From NCBI RefSeq assembly GCF_028712425.1, contig NZ_JAQTQD010000013.1, positions 1 through 64,000 on the forward strand: DNA of 64,000 bases. The letters run 5' to 3'. A model generated the notes under the pieces. It had not been told where the DNA came from. It worked only from the letters and a program-made list of their open reading frames with translations, and made no database searches. Below, in pieces: positions 9,233 to 17,765 of this stretch (positions are counted from its first letter, which is position 1; each line of letters opens with the position of its first letter). A program made the position numbers and the translations under genes. Source of the stretch: Methanoregula sp. (lineage in GTDB: Archaea > Halobacteriota > Methanomicrobia > Methanomicrobiales > Methanospirillaceae).

Positions 9233-10087
9233 TTGAAGTACCGGGAAACGGGCCGGAAGACCGGACCAGCGCGACAATCCGCGGGCCCGCGGGACCGGAT
9301 GCAGACAGCCACCGGCCGCCTGATCCTCCTCCCTCTCATCCTTTCCGGTGCATGGATCCTGGAGATATTTTTCCTGCAGGGATGGCCCCGGGTCTTCCTG
9401 CACCCGGAACCCTTCGGGCTGCTCTTCTATACCCTGATGACCTGTATCTTTATCGGGATCCTTGTCCCCGTGCTACTCATGCGACAGGCATTCCTCCGGG
9501 GGGATGCCAACATGCACCAGCTCGGGTTCCGGTCCGTGCGGCGCACCCTCCTGATGGCCGGTCTTACAGTACTGATCGTCTGGGTGGCGGTCGTCCTCCA
9601 GAATCCCGCTGGCACCGATCGCATCGCGTTTCTTTCCCTGTTTCTCCTCCTGCTGCCAACCGGTATTGCCTCTGCCATGGTCTGCTGCGTCCTTGCCGGA
9701 ACACACGTGCAGGCGTTTGTCCGCGAACGGGGGGCGCTCGTGGCCATCCTTGCCGGGACGGCCGTATCGGCGCTGCTCTTTGCCCTTTCCCTGCCCGCCC
9801 ACTTCCCGGATGCTGAGATCCCGGTATCCTTCCTCCGCTTCCTCTCGGCAGGCGCCCTCTTTGCCCTCTTCTTCTTTGCTGTGCGGGATGTCTGGGCGGT
9901 CTCGGTTGCTGTCACGGGGATCCTTGTCTGGCTCACGGCCGGGTGGCTGGACCCTGCACAGGTCTTTTTGCAGTATCCCGCGGTCTTTGCTGCAGCCCTC
10001 ATAAGTGCAGGAACCCTTGCTGCACTCCAGTGGCACCTGTCCCGGCATTACGTGACCATTGCTGTGCCGGCCGACCGGTCTTTGTAA
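9233..10087 (+). CDS. Polytopic membrane protein of unknown function
   Basis: A 284-residue integral membrane protein with about eight hydrophobic segments (for example ILLPLILSGAWILEIFFL, LLFYTLMTCIFIGILVPVLLM, LLMAGLTVLIVWVAVVL). No catalytic or transport motif is recognised. The predicted start is a TTG at 9233 with GGGGAG about six bases upstream. The ATG at 9299 (MQTATGRLI), right before the first membrane segment, is an equally plausible start and would remove a charged 22-residue tail. It follows the oxidoreductase genes on the same strand after a 93-bp gap, but there is no evidence for a functional link. Confidence 0.7.
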   Translation: MKYRETGRKTGPARQSAGPRDRMQTATGRLILLPLILSGAWILEIFFLQGWPRVFLHPEPFGLLFYTLMTCIFIGILVPVLLMRQAFLRGDANMHQLGFRSVRRTLLMAGLTVLIVWVAVVLQNPAGTDRIAFLSLFLLLLPTGIASAMVCCVLAGTHVQAFVRERGALVAILAGTAVSALLFALSLPAHFPDAEIPVSFLRFLSAGALFALFFFAVRDVWAVSVAVTGILVWLTAGWLDPAQVFLQYPAVFAAALISAGTLAALQWHLSRHYVTIAVPADRSL

Positions 10088-10226
10088 AAATATCACTGAT
10101 GAAGGAAGACTCGTCCCGTACATTATTGAGTATCATCGGCATCGTCTCATCCGTTAAGATGGCTTCCGGCTTTGCACCTGATGTCAGGTCAACAATAGAC
10201 TGTATGTGTGAAGCAGTATTTACCGG

Positions 10227-10421
10227 TTAAAATTCCAGCCTGACTGAGATAATATTTGCATATTCTTCTGTTATCCGTTTCATGATCGGATAGGATTCCT
10301 TGAGATCGTAAATTACCATGCGGATTGTGTCGATGTTGGCTCTTCCAATCCCGTGAATATACAAAAAATGCAGTCCGTAGCGTTTGTTGCGCCGGATCTT
10401 CTCTTCAATCTCACGTCTCAC
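10227..10421 (-). CDS. Small unknown protein, third gene of AT-rich cassette
   Basis: A 64-residue, charged, helix-rich peptide (VRREIEEKIRRNKRYG at its start, IISVRLEF at its end) with no recognised domain. It begins with a GTG immediately after the TAA of the upstream 206-residue gene, so translation coupling is likely. The local DNA is visibly AT-richer than the surrounding GC-rich genes, as for its two partners, pointing to recent acquisition. It could be a separate protein or a fragment of a longer ancestral C-terminus. No function is claimed. Confidence 0.5.
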   Translation of the reverse strand: MRREIEEKIRRNKRYGLHFLYIHGIGRANIDTIRMVIYDLKESYPIMKRITEEYANIISVRLEF

Positions 10422-11042
10422 TTAATCAGATGACATCCCGGTTGATACAAAGACAGTGAGTGTTCCCTCTTCGACAATGAGATTATAGGTCGTGAGAATA
10501 TCCCCTTCAGAATACCCCGATCGCTCTTTCTCTTCAAAGATTGTTTTGATCAGGGTCTCGAAATACCCAGCGCTGCAGAGGTCGCTGATATTCCTTCCAC
10601 ACTTAGAATATCTCCAGATGATCTGCCTTTTCAATTCAGAGATTTCATCTTTTCCCGCCCCATCTGCAAATCGCTTTTTCAGATAGAGAGATGCGCGTAA
10701 TGCGGTATAATCATCAGGAGGTATCTTACCCTTGAAAAATGCGAGAATCTCTTGTTCATCATGTGTCCGTTCCTTGGATTCAATATCTTCAATACGGCTC
10801 TTCGATTTATCCTCAAGCAGGAGTGCCCCGTCTTCGACAGCCTGGGGGATCAAGGGCCGGATAATGTCTTTTTCAGATGTTGTAAGCTTATTCAGGTTTA
10901 TCCCAAGAGTCTGCCCGCCGTTAAGGCTGGTGAATTTTTCAGAGGTATTGTCGCTGTTTATCTTAATATTGATAAAAGTGAAGGAATTTCCCTCGATCTT
11001 AACGAGATGTTTCAGCTTATCCAGAATTGCCATCAGGGACAT
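10422..11042 (-). CDS. Unknown protein, central gene of AT-rich cassette
   Basis: A 206-residue protein without a recognised domain. It begins MSLMAILDKLKHLVKIEGNS, has a charged middle (KSKSRIEDIESKERTHDEQE) and a C-terminal half with two cysteines (YSKCGRNISDLCSAGYFETL). A short hydrophobic strand (LTVFVSTGMSS) closes it. It starts two bases after the stop of the 83-residue gene and its stop abuts the next GTG, so the three genes form a tight operon. The AT-rich composition and lack of recognisable homologues mark it as accessory. Defence or mobile-element origin is possible but not shown. Confidence 0.6.
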   Translation of the reverse strand: MSLMAILDKLKHLVKIEGNSFTFINIKINSDNTSEKFTSLNGGQTLGINLNKLTTSEKDIIRPLIPQAVEDGALLLEDKSKSRIEDIESKERTHDEQEILAFFKGKIPPDDYTALRASLYLKKRFADGAGKDEISELKRQIIWRYSKCGRNISDLCSAGYFETLIKTIFEEKERSGYSEGDILTTYNLIVEEGTLTVFVSTGMSSD

Positions 11043-11044
11043 TT

Positions 11045-11296
11045 TCAGCCGATAATGTCGATGAGTTCGATAAGTGATGGCAAGTCGGATTTGATATAGA
11101 TTTCAGATCCTTTTCGGATTCCCGCGAATTCTTCAAGGGTGATATCTTCCCCATCCGGAGTGATGACACGCTGTGCCGGATTGTCTGCTTCAATAAGGTA
11201 ACCGTCGCTGTCGATTGTTTTGCCAAAGAAGGACAGGATCTCCTGCTTCGATGCAGCATCGAAGGTGATGACGCCCTCCTGCAATAATGATGACAT
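11045..11296 (-). CDS. Small unknown protein, first gene of AT-rich cassette
   Basis: An 83-residue acidic protein (MSSLLQEGVITFDAASKQEI at its start) without a recognised domain. The C-terminal part (ITPDGEDITLEEFAGIRKGSEI, ending SLIELIDIIG) is rich in acidic and hydrophobic residues, which could make a small fold that binds a partner protein. The ATG at 11296 is preferred; an upstream ATG at 11350 would add 18 residues without a better ribosome-binding site. It is the promoter-proximal gene of the three-gene AT-rich cassette. Confidence 0.55.
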   Translation of the reverse strand: MSSLLQEGVITFDAASKQEILSFFGKTIDSDGYLIEADNPAQRVITPDGEDITLEEFAGIRKGSEIYIKSDLPSLIELIDIIG

Positions 11297-11580
11297 AATA
11301 CTCGTATCCCGTATATCGTTCGATACCCGATAAAGGTTTTCTCTTGACAACCTGCTGATTATTACAACGATTTTTGGTTGTGCGTTATCAATATGGGGAT
11401 TGATTTATTATTTATCTTGTGTTTGATTGCATCAGGTTTTGAGCTCAATAGCTTTAAAACCCAAACCTTGTTTTGCACCGAATGTCTGAAATCTGAATCT
11501 AACCTCTGAAAAATATCGACTTTTGCACAAAGCCATAACCACCACAATCCTTAACAGTATAGATCGGGTATCCGGTACTG
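11297..11580. other. AT-rich intergenic region between divergent units
   Basis: This stretch separates the minus-strand three-gene cassette from the plus-strand DUF2179 gene and must hold promoters for both. It is strongly AT-rich, with several TTTAT/ATAAA runs between 11395 and 11450. One short minus-strand reading frame at 11362-11547 has no ribosome-binding site or protein character and is not called as a gene. Confidence 0.5.
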
Positions 11581-12180
11581 ATGACGGGATCGCTCATCAC
11601 CCCGGAAGTCTTTGCCTTTGTCATTGTACCTGTCCTGATCTTCCTTGCCCGTGTCTGCGACATGAGCCTTGACACGATCCGGGTCATCTTCGTCTCGAAA
11701 GGGATCCGCTATCTCCCGGCAATCGTCGGCTTTTTCGAGGTGATCATCTGGCTCGTGGCCATCGGGCAGGTGATGAACAACCTCACCAATGTTGTCTGTT
11801 ACCTTGCGTACGGTGCTGGATTTGCCACCGGCACCATCATCGGCATGGCCATCGAGGAGCGCCTCTCGCTCGGCCTTGCCATCGTCAGGATCATCACGGA
11901 TGAAGACCCGGCCGGGCTTATCCAAATCCTGCGTTCGCACGATTACGGGGTGACGGTCCTCGACGGGGAGGGCGGCAAGGGACAAGTCAAGGTCATCTTC
12001 ACCATCATCAAGCGGCAGGACCTGCAGCATGTTGTTGCCATCATCAAGGATTTCAACCCCGATGCCTTCTACTCGGTCGAGGATGTCAAATCGGTGGCAG
12101 AAGGAGTATTTCCTTCCCACAATTCCCATGCCCTCCTCCGGTGGGCAGACCTTTTGAGCCTGCGCCCGAAGGGGAAATGA
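11581..12180 (+). CDS. DUF5698/DUF2179 family membrane protein
   Basis: A 199-residue protein of the UPF0316/DUF2179 type. The N-terminal half has three or four membrane helices (FAFVIVPVLIFLARVCDMSLDTIRV is the typical opening, with the SLDTIR signature), then YLPAIVGFFEVIIWLVAIGQVM. The C-terminal cytosolic DUF2179 domain (residues about 105-165) contains the DYGVTVLDGEGGKG and IIKRQDLQHVVAIIKDFNPDAFYSVEDV motifs seen at the C-terminus of YitT-like proteins, a small ligand-binding fold of unknown ligand. It is upstream of the AAA-TOPRIM pair on the same strand, but a joint role is not evident. Confidence 0.85.
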   Translation: MTGSLITPEVFAFVIVPVLIFLARVCDMSLDTIRVIFVSKGIRYLPAIVGFFEVIIWLVAIGQVMNNLTNVVCYLAYGAGFATGTIIGMAIEERLSLGLAIVRIITDEDPAGLIQILRSHDYGVTVLDGEGGKGQVKVIFTIIKRQDLQHVVAIIKDFNPDAFYSVEDVKSVAEGVFPSHNSHALLRWADLLSLRPKGK

Positions 12181-12254
12181 GGGAGTATCCCCCTTCACTC
12201 CCGCAACCAATACCTTCTTTTTGTTCCAGGGCGACGATGACACAAGGAGTGTAT

Positions 12255-13520
12255 ATGCCGATCCAGCAGATCCATGTGGAAAATTTCAAGAGTTTCTCCG
12301 AGCTCGACATCAACCTTGCACGGTTCAATGTCGTGATCGGGTCAAATGCGGCGGGGAAGTCCAACTTCATCAGCATCTTCCGGTTCCTGCGGGACATTGC
12401 CACCGCGGGAGTCGTGAACGCGATTGCGATGCAGGGCGGTGCGGACTATCTCCGGAACGCGAAGATCGGCATATCACGCGACCTCGTAATCCGCGTCCGG
12501 TACGTTCCCGAGAGCATGCTTGAGTACGTAGAGAACACGGGAGAGGGCCCGGCACTGCTGGGGATGCGGGCCTGCGAGTCCTGCTACGAGTTTGCGCTGC
12601 GGTTCACCGGCCACCAGGACGAATTTTCCATTGTAAAGGACCGGCTCGAGATCGGGTGCGATGTCTCGGCCTGCCGGCATAACGGGGCAGAGGTTGTCGA
12701 GGATCGCCTCATCGGGAAGGGGAAGATTGCAATCGAGAGCGAGAACGGAAAAATCCACTACTCGGTCACCATACCGCCGGGCTGCCCGCTTCGGGAGGAG
12801 GAGATTATCCCCCTCTTCTTCCGGAACAAGCAGCTGCCGGAGAAGACGCTCCTGTTAGAAACCATCTACGGATTTCCCCTCCCCCACCTTGAAAAATTCT
12901 TTGACCGGATCGCGGTATACGACATTGACCCGAAACTCCCGAAGAAAGGAGCGGTCATCACCGGGAAGCGCGAACTGGACCCCGACGGGGGAAACCTCGC
13001 CCTCGTGCTCAAGCGGATCATCGATGACCCCGAGAAGAAGCGGAAGTTCTCAAACCTCCTCCGGGACACCCTGCCATTCGTGGAGGAGTTTTCGGTCCAG
13101 AAGTTCATGGACGTCTCCCTCATCCTCACCCTCCGCGAACGCTATGCAAAGGAGCGGGACCTGCCGGCCTCCTCGCTCTCCGACGGGACGATCATTATCT
13201 TTGCCCTGATCATCGCGCTCTATTTCGAGGACAAGCCGTTTATCATCATCGAGGAACCGGTCAGCCACATCCACCCGTTCCTGGTCGGGCGCCTGATCGC
13301 CATGATGAAGGAGGCCTCCAAAAAGAAGCAGATCCTCCTCACCACCCACAGTACCGAGGTGGTCCGGCACACCGGGCTTGACAACATCCTCCTCATCTCC
13401 CGGGACAGCGAGGGCTTCTCGATAGTTTCCCGGCCGGCAGACAAGGAGGAAGTGCGGACGTTCCTCGAGAACGAGATCGGCATCGAGGAACTCTATATCC
13501 AGAACCTGCTGGGAATCTGA
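12255..13520 (+). CDS. AAA (RecF/OLD-like) ATPase, first gene of an AAA-TOPRIM pair
   Basis: A 421-residue ABC-type AAA ATPase of the RecF/SMC/OLD superfamily. It opens with the typical IQQIHVENFKSFSELDI strand, then Walker A GSNAAGKSN. A signature-like SLSDGT motif, Walker B FIIIEEPVSHIHP and the LTTHSTEV histidine switch lie near the C-terminus. No nuclease domain is fused to it; the next gene supplies a TOPRIM-like domain. Such split pairs are common among anti-phage systems such as OLD, Gabija and PARIS. The ATG at 12255 is chosen because AAGGAG lies six bases upstream. The gene after it starts directly at its stop. Confidence 0.85.
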   Translation: MPIQQIHVENFKSFSELDINLARFNVVIGSNAAGKSNFISIFRFLRDIATAGVVNAIAMQGGADYLRNAKIGISRDLVIRVRYVPESMLEYVENTGEGPALLGMRACESCYEFALRFTGHQDEFSIVKDRLEIGCDVSACRHNGAEVVEDRLIGKGKIAIESENGKIHYSVTIPPGCPLREEEIIPLFFRNKQLPEKTLLLETIYGFPLPHLEKFFDRIAVYDIDPKLPKKGAVITGKRELDPDGGNLALVLKRIIDDPEKKRKFSNLLRDTLPFVEEFSVQKFMDVSLILTLRERYAKERDLPASSLSDGTIIIFALIIALYFEDKPFIIIEEPVSHIHPFLVGRLIAMMKEASKKKQILLTTHSTEVVRHTGLDNILLISRDSEGFSIVSRPADKEEVRTFLENEIGIEELYIQNLLGI

Positions 13521-14057
13521 ATGAAGAAGCGCCTGTTCATCATGGTGGAGGGTGAGGACGATGTCCGGTTCTTCGGCCGGCTCATCAAACCCCTGATCGC
13601 CCCCCGCTATGATTCCATCGAGATCATCCCCTATGCCTGCATCAAGCGCGAGAAGGTGAACCGGTTCTTAAAGAGCGTTATCCTGATGAAGAACGACTAC
13701 ATCTTTGTCGCGGACATCGACAACGAACGGTCGGTGAGGGATAAGAAACAGATCCTGTACTACCGGTTCAGCGAGATCGACGGGGGAAAAATTGTGGTCG
13801 TGATCCGCGAGATCGAGAGCTGGTACTATGCAGGGATCGCAGGCTCACTGGCAACTGAACTGGGCATCACGGATACCGGGACTACAGACGACCTGACCAA
13901 GGAGGACTTCAATGCACGGATCCCGAGAAAATTCGATTCCCGGATCGATTTCATGTTCGAGATCCTCAAATCGTTCTCCCTTGAAACGGCAGCAAAGAAG
14001 AACGCGTCGTTCCGGTTTTTCACGGAGCGGTACCAGGTGTACGAGAACCCCGTCTGA
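13521..14057 (+). CDS. TOPRIM-like partner of the AAA ATPase
   Basis: A 178-residue protein that starts on the base after the ATPase stop. It begins with MVEGEDDVRFFGRL, resembling the first TOPRIM motif (hydrophobic strand, glutamate, G-x-x-D), followed by IFVADIDNERS (the DxD acidic pair) and REIESWYYAGI. These are the acidic residues expected of TOPRIM or DUF4276/DUF4435-like nuclease partners. It is shorter than the PARIS AriB protein and no further domain is visible. The predicted role is a metal-dependent nuclease or effector unleashed by the ATPase; this is inferred from pairing and motifs. Confidence 0.7.
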   Translation: MKKRLFIMVEGEDDVRFFGRLIKPLIAPRYDSIEIIPYACIKREKVNRFLKSVILMKNDYIFVADIDNERSVRDKKQILYYRFSEIDGGKIVVVIREIESWYYAGIAGSLATELGITDTGTTDDLTKEDFNARIPRKFDSRIDFMFEILKSFSLETAAKKNASFRFFTERYQVYENPV

Positions 14058-14156
14058 TTCCGCCATCCCCCTGTTTTTCGGATGGCACGATGGCAGTATC
14101 GAAACCATTTTTTAGCGCATGGCGCCATTCTGTAATACCTGCATTGAGGTATTTTT

Positions 14157-14318
14157 ATGGAAAGGTTCGTTTGTACGATTTGCGGTCATGTCTATGACCC
14201 GGAGAGAGGGGAGATTCGCCTGGATCTTGCCCCTGGAAAGGATTTTGCCGACTTCCCCGGCGACTACCTGTGCCCCGTCTGTTTTGCCGGGAAGAGCAAG
14301 TTCGTGAAGGCAGGATGA
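14157..14318 (+). CDS. Rubredoxin
   Basis: A 53-residue rubredoxin, an electron carrier with one iron held by four cysteines. The two pairs are clear: FVCTICGHVYDPERG (cysteines at 6 and 9) and GDYLCPVCFAGKS (cysteines at 39 and 42). Aromatic residues Y13 and F30 lie where rubredoxins keep their core. It ends four bases before the flavodiiron gene and most likely delivers electrons to FprA or to the superoxide reductase in the same operon. Confidence 0.93.
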   Translation: MERFVCTICGHVYDPERGEIRLDLAPGKDFADFPGDYLCPVCFAGKSKFVKAG

Positions 14319-14322
14319 TACC

Positions 14323-15507
14323 ATGGTCTCACGAGAGATTGTTAAGGATGTATTCTGGGTCGGTGCCCTGGATTTCGACCGGCGGCTCTTTGACGAGCTG
14401 ATCCCCCTGCCTGATGGGACGAGCTACAATTCGTACCTTATCCGGGGGAGCGAAAAGACCGCCCTGATTGACACGGTCGACCCGGCAAAAGAGGAGGAGC
14501 TCATTGTCAACCTCATCAAGCTCGGGATCGAGCAGATCGATTACATCATCATCAACCATGCCGAGCAGGACCATGCCGGCTCCCTCCCCATGGTACTGGA
14601 AATGTACCCAAGGGCAAAAGTCGTGACCAACGAGAAGTGCCGCGACCTTCTTGTTGCCCTCCTCCAGATCCAAAAAGAGTCCGTCATGGTGATAAAGGAC
14701 GGGGAGACCCTCTCCCTCGGGAATAAGACCGTAAAGTTCCTCCTTACTCCCTGGACCCACTGGCCCGAGACACAGCTCACGTTCCTTGTCGAGGACCGGA
14801 TCCTCTTCCCCTGCGACCTCTTCGGATTCCACCAGGCAACGAGCGAACTGTACATCACCAATGAGGCCGAGGCATACCGGTCAGCAAAACGGTATTATGC
14901 CGAGATCATGATGCCGTTCCGGAACAGCATCAAGGGGTACATCCCGAAGATCCGGGACCTGGACCCGGTCATGATCGCGCCGAGCCACGGCCCGATCAAC
15001 AAAAACCCGAAGTTCATGCTCGATGCATACGAGGACTGGGTCTCGGACAGCGTGAAGAACGTGGTCGTCCTCCCCTATGTCTCCATGCACGGGAGCACGC
15101 AGATCCTGGTCAACCACCTGGTCGGCGCCCTTATCCAGCGGGGCGTTGAGGTCAGACCGTTCAACCTCACGAAAACGGATATCGGGGAACTGGCATATGC
15201 CCTCGTGGACGCGGCAACGGTCGTGATCGGGACGCCGACCGTCCTCTTCGGGCCGCACCCCCAGGTTGTCTATGCCACCTACCTTGCCAATGCCTTAAAA
15301 TCCAAGATGCGGTTTGCATCAGTGATCGGCTCCTATGGCTGGGGCGGGAAAGCAACGGAGACGATCGTGAAGATGCTGGACCATGTCAAGGTCGAGGTGA
15401 TCGAGCCGGTTGTCATCAAGGGGCTCCCGGACGAGGCTGCCGTTGTTGCCATCAACCGCCTTGCCGATGACATTGCAAAGAAACATACAGAGATCGGTAT
15501 ATTATAA
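14323..15507 (+). CDS. fprA: A-type flavodiiron protein (F420H2 oxidase type)
   Basis: A 394-residue flavodiiron protein. The N-terminal beta-lactamase-like half carries the diiron ligands HAEQDHAG (H79, E81, D83, H84), TPWTHWPE (H146), CDLFGF (D165) and PSHGP (H222). The C-terminal flavodoxin domain starts near residue 250 (VVVLPYVSMHGSTQ) and binds FMN. In methanogens this enzyme reduces O2 to water with reduced coenzyme F420; the family is known, while the donor here is inferred. It sits between rubredoxin and desulfoferrodoxin in an oxygen-defence operon. Confidence 0.95.
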   Translation: MVSREIVKDVFWVGALDFDRRLFDELIPLPDGTSYNSYLIRGSEKTALIDTVDPAKEEELIVNLIKLGIEQIDYIIINHAEQDHAGSLPMVLEMYPRAKVVTNEKCRDLLVALLQIQKESVMVIKDGETLSLGNKTVKFLLTPWTHWPETQLTFLVEDRILFPCDLFGFHQATSELYITNEAEAYRSAKRYYAEIMMPFRNSIKGYIPKIRDLDPVMIAPSHGPINKNPKFMLDAYEDWVSDSVKNVVVLPYVSMHGSTQILVNHLVGALIQRGVEVRPFNLTKTDIGELAYALVDAATVVIGTPTVLFGPHPQVVYATYLANALKSKMRFASVIGSYGWGGKATETIVKMLDHVKVEVIEPVVIKGLPDEAAVVAINRLADDIAKKHTEIGIL

Positions 15508-15523
15508 CCTGAAGGAATGATCC

Positions 15524-15904
15524 ATGACGAAGATGCCGGAAGTGTACAAGTGCGGTGTCTGCGGGAATATCACGATGGTCGTAAGCCCTTCGGGAGGCAC
15601 CCTGCTCTGCTGCGGCCAGCCGATGAACCTCCAGGGCGAGAAGAAAGACGATGCAGGGAAGGAGAAGCATGTCCCGGTCATCGGGAAGACCGCAAACGGG
15701 ATCCGCGTGAAACTCGGAGAAATCCCTCACCCCATGGAGGAGAAGCATTTCATCCAGTGGATCGAGGTGATCTCGGGAGGAGACCTGTATGTCCACGGGC
15801 TGAGGCCCGGCCAGGCGCCGGAAGCAGAGTTCCCCGTGAAGGCCGACCATGTAAAGGTCAGGGCATTCTGCAATCTCCACGGCCTCTGGACAACCAGCCA
15901 CTAA
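15524..15904 (+). CDS. dfx: Desulfoferrodoxin (two-iron superoxide reductase)
   Basis: A 126-residue class I superoxide reductase that converts superoxide to hydrogen peroxide without releasing oxygen. The N-terminal desulforedoxin domain has the CGVC...CC iron site (C10, C13, C29, C30). The catalytic centre has histidines at EKHVP (H49), HPMEEKH (H69, H75) and the CNLH pair (C116, H119), so both iron sites look intact. An AAGGAATGATCC precedes the ATG. A T7 run directly after the stop is a likely terminator of the rubredoxin-fprA-dfx operon. Confidence 0.95.
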   Translation: MTKMPEVYKCGVCGNITMVVSPSGGTLLCCGQPMNLQGEKKDDAGKEKHVPVIGKTANGIRVKLGEIPHPMEEKHFIQWIEVISGGDLYVHGLRPGQAPEAEFPVKADHVKVRAFCNLHGLWTTSH

Positions 15905-15909
15905 TCTCC

Positions 15910-15916
15910 TTTTTTT
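15910..15916 (+). terminator. Oligo-T terminator after the oxygen-defence operon
   Basis: Seven thymines six bases after the dfx stop, followed by a further T-rich stretch. Oligo-T tracts on the coding strand are sufficient for archaeal RNA polymerase termination. Confidence 0.55.
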
Positions 15917-15961
15917 CCTTTCACGTTAATTCAAATAGATCCCGGCAGTAACCCATAAGTG

Positions 15962-17419
15962 ATGCGCCGGCTCGAACACCTCTCCACGACCCTTGCCGAT
16001 CTTGGAGATATCTTCACGTTCATTGCCCCGGTGACGTGTCTTCCCCTCCTTGTCTGCATTATCTTCTCCGAGTGGGAGATGTTGTTGCCCATGGCCACTG
16101 TCCCGGCCGTATTTCTTGTTGCCGGTCTCTTCTTCCGGCAGCTCCCCCGCAGTGCCAAGGGCAGCAGGCTCTCGATGGCGATGTGCTCGGTCGCCCTCTT
16201 CTGGTTTGCCTGCGCCGTTGTCAGCGGGATACCGTTCATGCTGGGCCTGCACATGAGTTTCACTGACGCAGTTTTCGAGGGGATGGCCGGGTGGACGGGT
16301 ACGGCCTTCTCGATGATCCGGTCCGTTGATACCGCCCCGTACACCCTCCTCTTCTGGCGATCCTACATGCAGTGGATCGGGGGGATCGGGATCATCGCGT
16401 TCACCGTGGCGCTGGCCAGCAGCACGGGACTGTTCCGGTCGCGGATCTTCCGGGACGAGAGCCGGGACGAATCACTGATGCCCGCCGTTGCAGCAGCCGG
16501 CCGGTCCCTCTGGAAGATCTATGCCGTACTCACGTTCTGTGCCATCGGCCTGATCCTTTTTACCGGCCTTTCGCTCTGGGAGTCGGTGAACCTTGCCCTC
16601 TCGGCGATCTCCACCGGCGGGTTCACCCTGCATGCAGGAGGTATCCTGTTCTATGACAGCGTGGTTCTCCAGCTCCTCCTCATCCCGATCATGATCGCGG
16701 GTGCCCTTCCCTTCAAGCTCTATTTCCTGATCCTGGAGCACCGGCGCCTGAGCCTGTTTGGCGACGAGCAGGTCAGGATCTTCTTCCTCCTCCTCCTTGC
16801 CGGGACGGCGGTTCTGGTCTATGACCTGGTGCTCTTCTCCGATACCGGTCTGCCTGCTGCAGTCCTCCAGGGCCTGTTCATGGCAGCATCGGCACTGACG
16901 ACAACCGGGTTCCAGACCGTGAATCTCCAGACCTGGGCCGGCGTGACGATCCTCTTCCTTGCCATGCTGACCTTTATCGGGGGAGCAGCCGGTAGCACGG
17001 CCGGCGGGATCAAGCTGGACAGGATAGCCTTTGGCGTGCGGGCGCTGTTGTGGTGGTTCCGCCGGTTCTTTGTCAGCGGCAAGGTCCTTGTCCCGTTCCG
17101 GGTAGAAGGGAGGGTCATCCCGCGGGACACTGCCGAGCTGGAGACAGCAAAGAACATGCTTGTCATCCTCCTCTCCGTCATCATTATCTTTGTCGCCTCC
17201 CTTGCCGTCCTCCAGTACCATCTCACCACGTTCTCCTTAACGGAGATCGTCTTCCAGGTGGTCTCGGCCTTCTCCACCTGTGGTATCAACACCGGGTACA
17301 TCATGCCCGATATGCCGGTCATCTCGAAATGGATCTTCATCCTCGTGATGTGGATAGGGAGGCTTGAGGTCATCCCGGTCATCATCCTCTTCCTTTCCCT
17401 GGTCCGCGGCCCGGAATAA
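15962..17419 (+). CDS. trkH: TrkH-type potassium transporter membrane subunit
   Basis: A 485-residue membrane protein of the TrkH/KtrB family that conducts K+ (or Na+). The four pore loops with filter glycines can be picked out: GMAGWTGTAFS, AISTGGFT, SALTTTGFQT and SAFSTCGINTGY. The long GGAAGSTAGGIKLDR segment after the third pore is also characteristic. The ATG at 15962 is taken rather than the preceding GTG. The regulatory TrkA subunit (NAD-binding ring) is not adjacent, so it must be encoded elsewhere if used. Confidence 0.93.
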   Translation: MRRLEHLSTTLADLGDIFTFIAPVTCLPLLVCIIFSEWEMLLPMATVPAVFLVAGLFFRQLPRSAKGSRLSMAMCSVALFWFACAVVSGIPFMLGLHMSFTDAVFEGMAGWTGTAFSMIRSVDTAPYTLLFWRSYMQWIGGIGIIAFTVALASSTGLFRSRIFRDESRDESLMPAVAAAGRSLWKIYAVLTFCAIGLILFTGLSLWESVNLALSAISTGGFTLHAGGILFYDSVVLQLLLIPIMIAGALPFKLYFLILEHRRLSLFGDEQVRIFFLLLLAGTAVLVYDLVLFSDTGLPAAVLQGLFMAASALTTTGFQTVNLQTWAGVTILFLAMLTFIGGAAGSTAGGIKLDRIAFGVRALLWWFRRFFVSGKVLVPFRVEGRVIPRDTAELETAKNMLVILLSVIIIFVASLAVLQYHLTTFSLTEIVFQVVSAFSTCGINTGYIMPDMPVISKWIFILVMWIGRLEVIPVIILFLSLVRGPE

Positions 17420-17423
17420 TCCG

Positions 17424-17765
17424 TCAGCTGATGGAGAGGAACCGGCTGATGATGAGCACGGAGGCAAGCCAGATCCCATAGGCTCCCCCCACGCTCTCCA
17501 AAAATCCCCACCGGCTGACAAGGAACCAGAGCGAGATGAGGAAGAGAAGCGACGGGATGGCAAAAAAGAAGGTCCCGAGGACCAGCTGGCGGGTTGTCTC
17601 GATCCCCGCTTCGCTGTACGTGAACAGGAACGCGATGGTGGTGATGATGGGTGCGGCGGCAAGGATGCCCCCGTATTTCGGGTTCACCTGCTGTGCAAGA
17701 TACGTTACCCCGACAATGATGCTCCCGCCGGCAACGAACTTGATCAGGGCCTGCAGGTGATCCAT
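17424..17765 (-). CDS. DUF3147-like small membrane protein
   Basis: A 113-residue protein with four predicted membrane helices. The N-terminal pattern LIKFVAGGSIIVGVTYLAQQVNPKYGGILAAAPI matches the DUF3147 style (small integral membrane proteins, NP-x-x-GGILAA motif). No function is known. The gene is convergent with trkH, whose stop is only four bases away, so the two messages may overlap. Confidence 0.65.
   Translation of the reverse strand: MDHLQALIKFVAGGSIIVGVTYLAQQVNPKYGGILAAAPIITTIAFLFTYSEAGIETTRQLVLGTFFFAIPSLLFLISLWFLVSRWGFLESVGGAYGIWLASVLIISRFLSIS

Noticed and set aside
12255-14057. Direct identification as PARIS (AriA-AriB) or Gabija
   Set aside because: The TOPRIM partner is much shorter than AriB and no UvrD-like helicase is present; only the general AAA-TOPRIM type can be supported.
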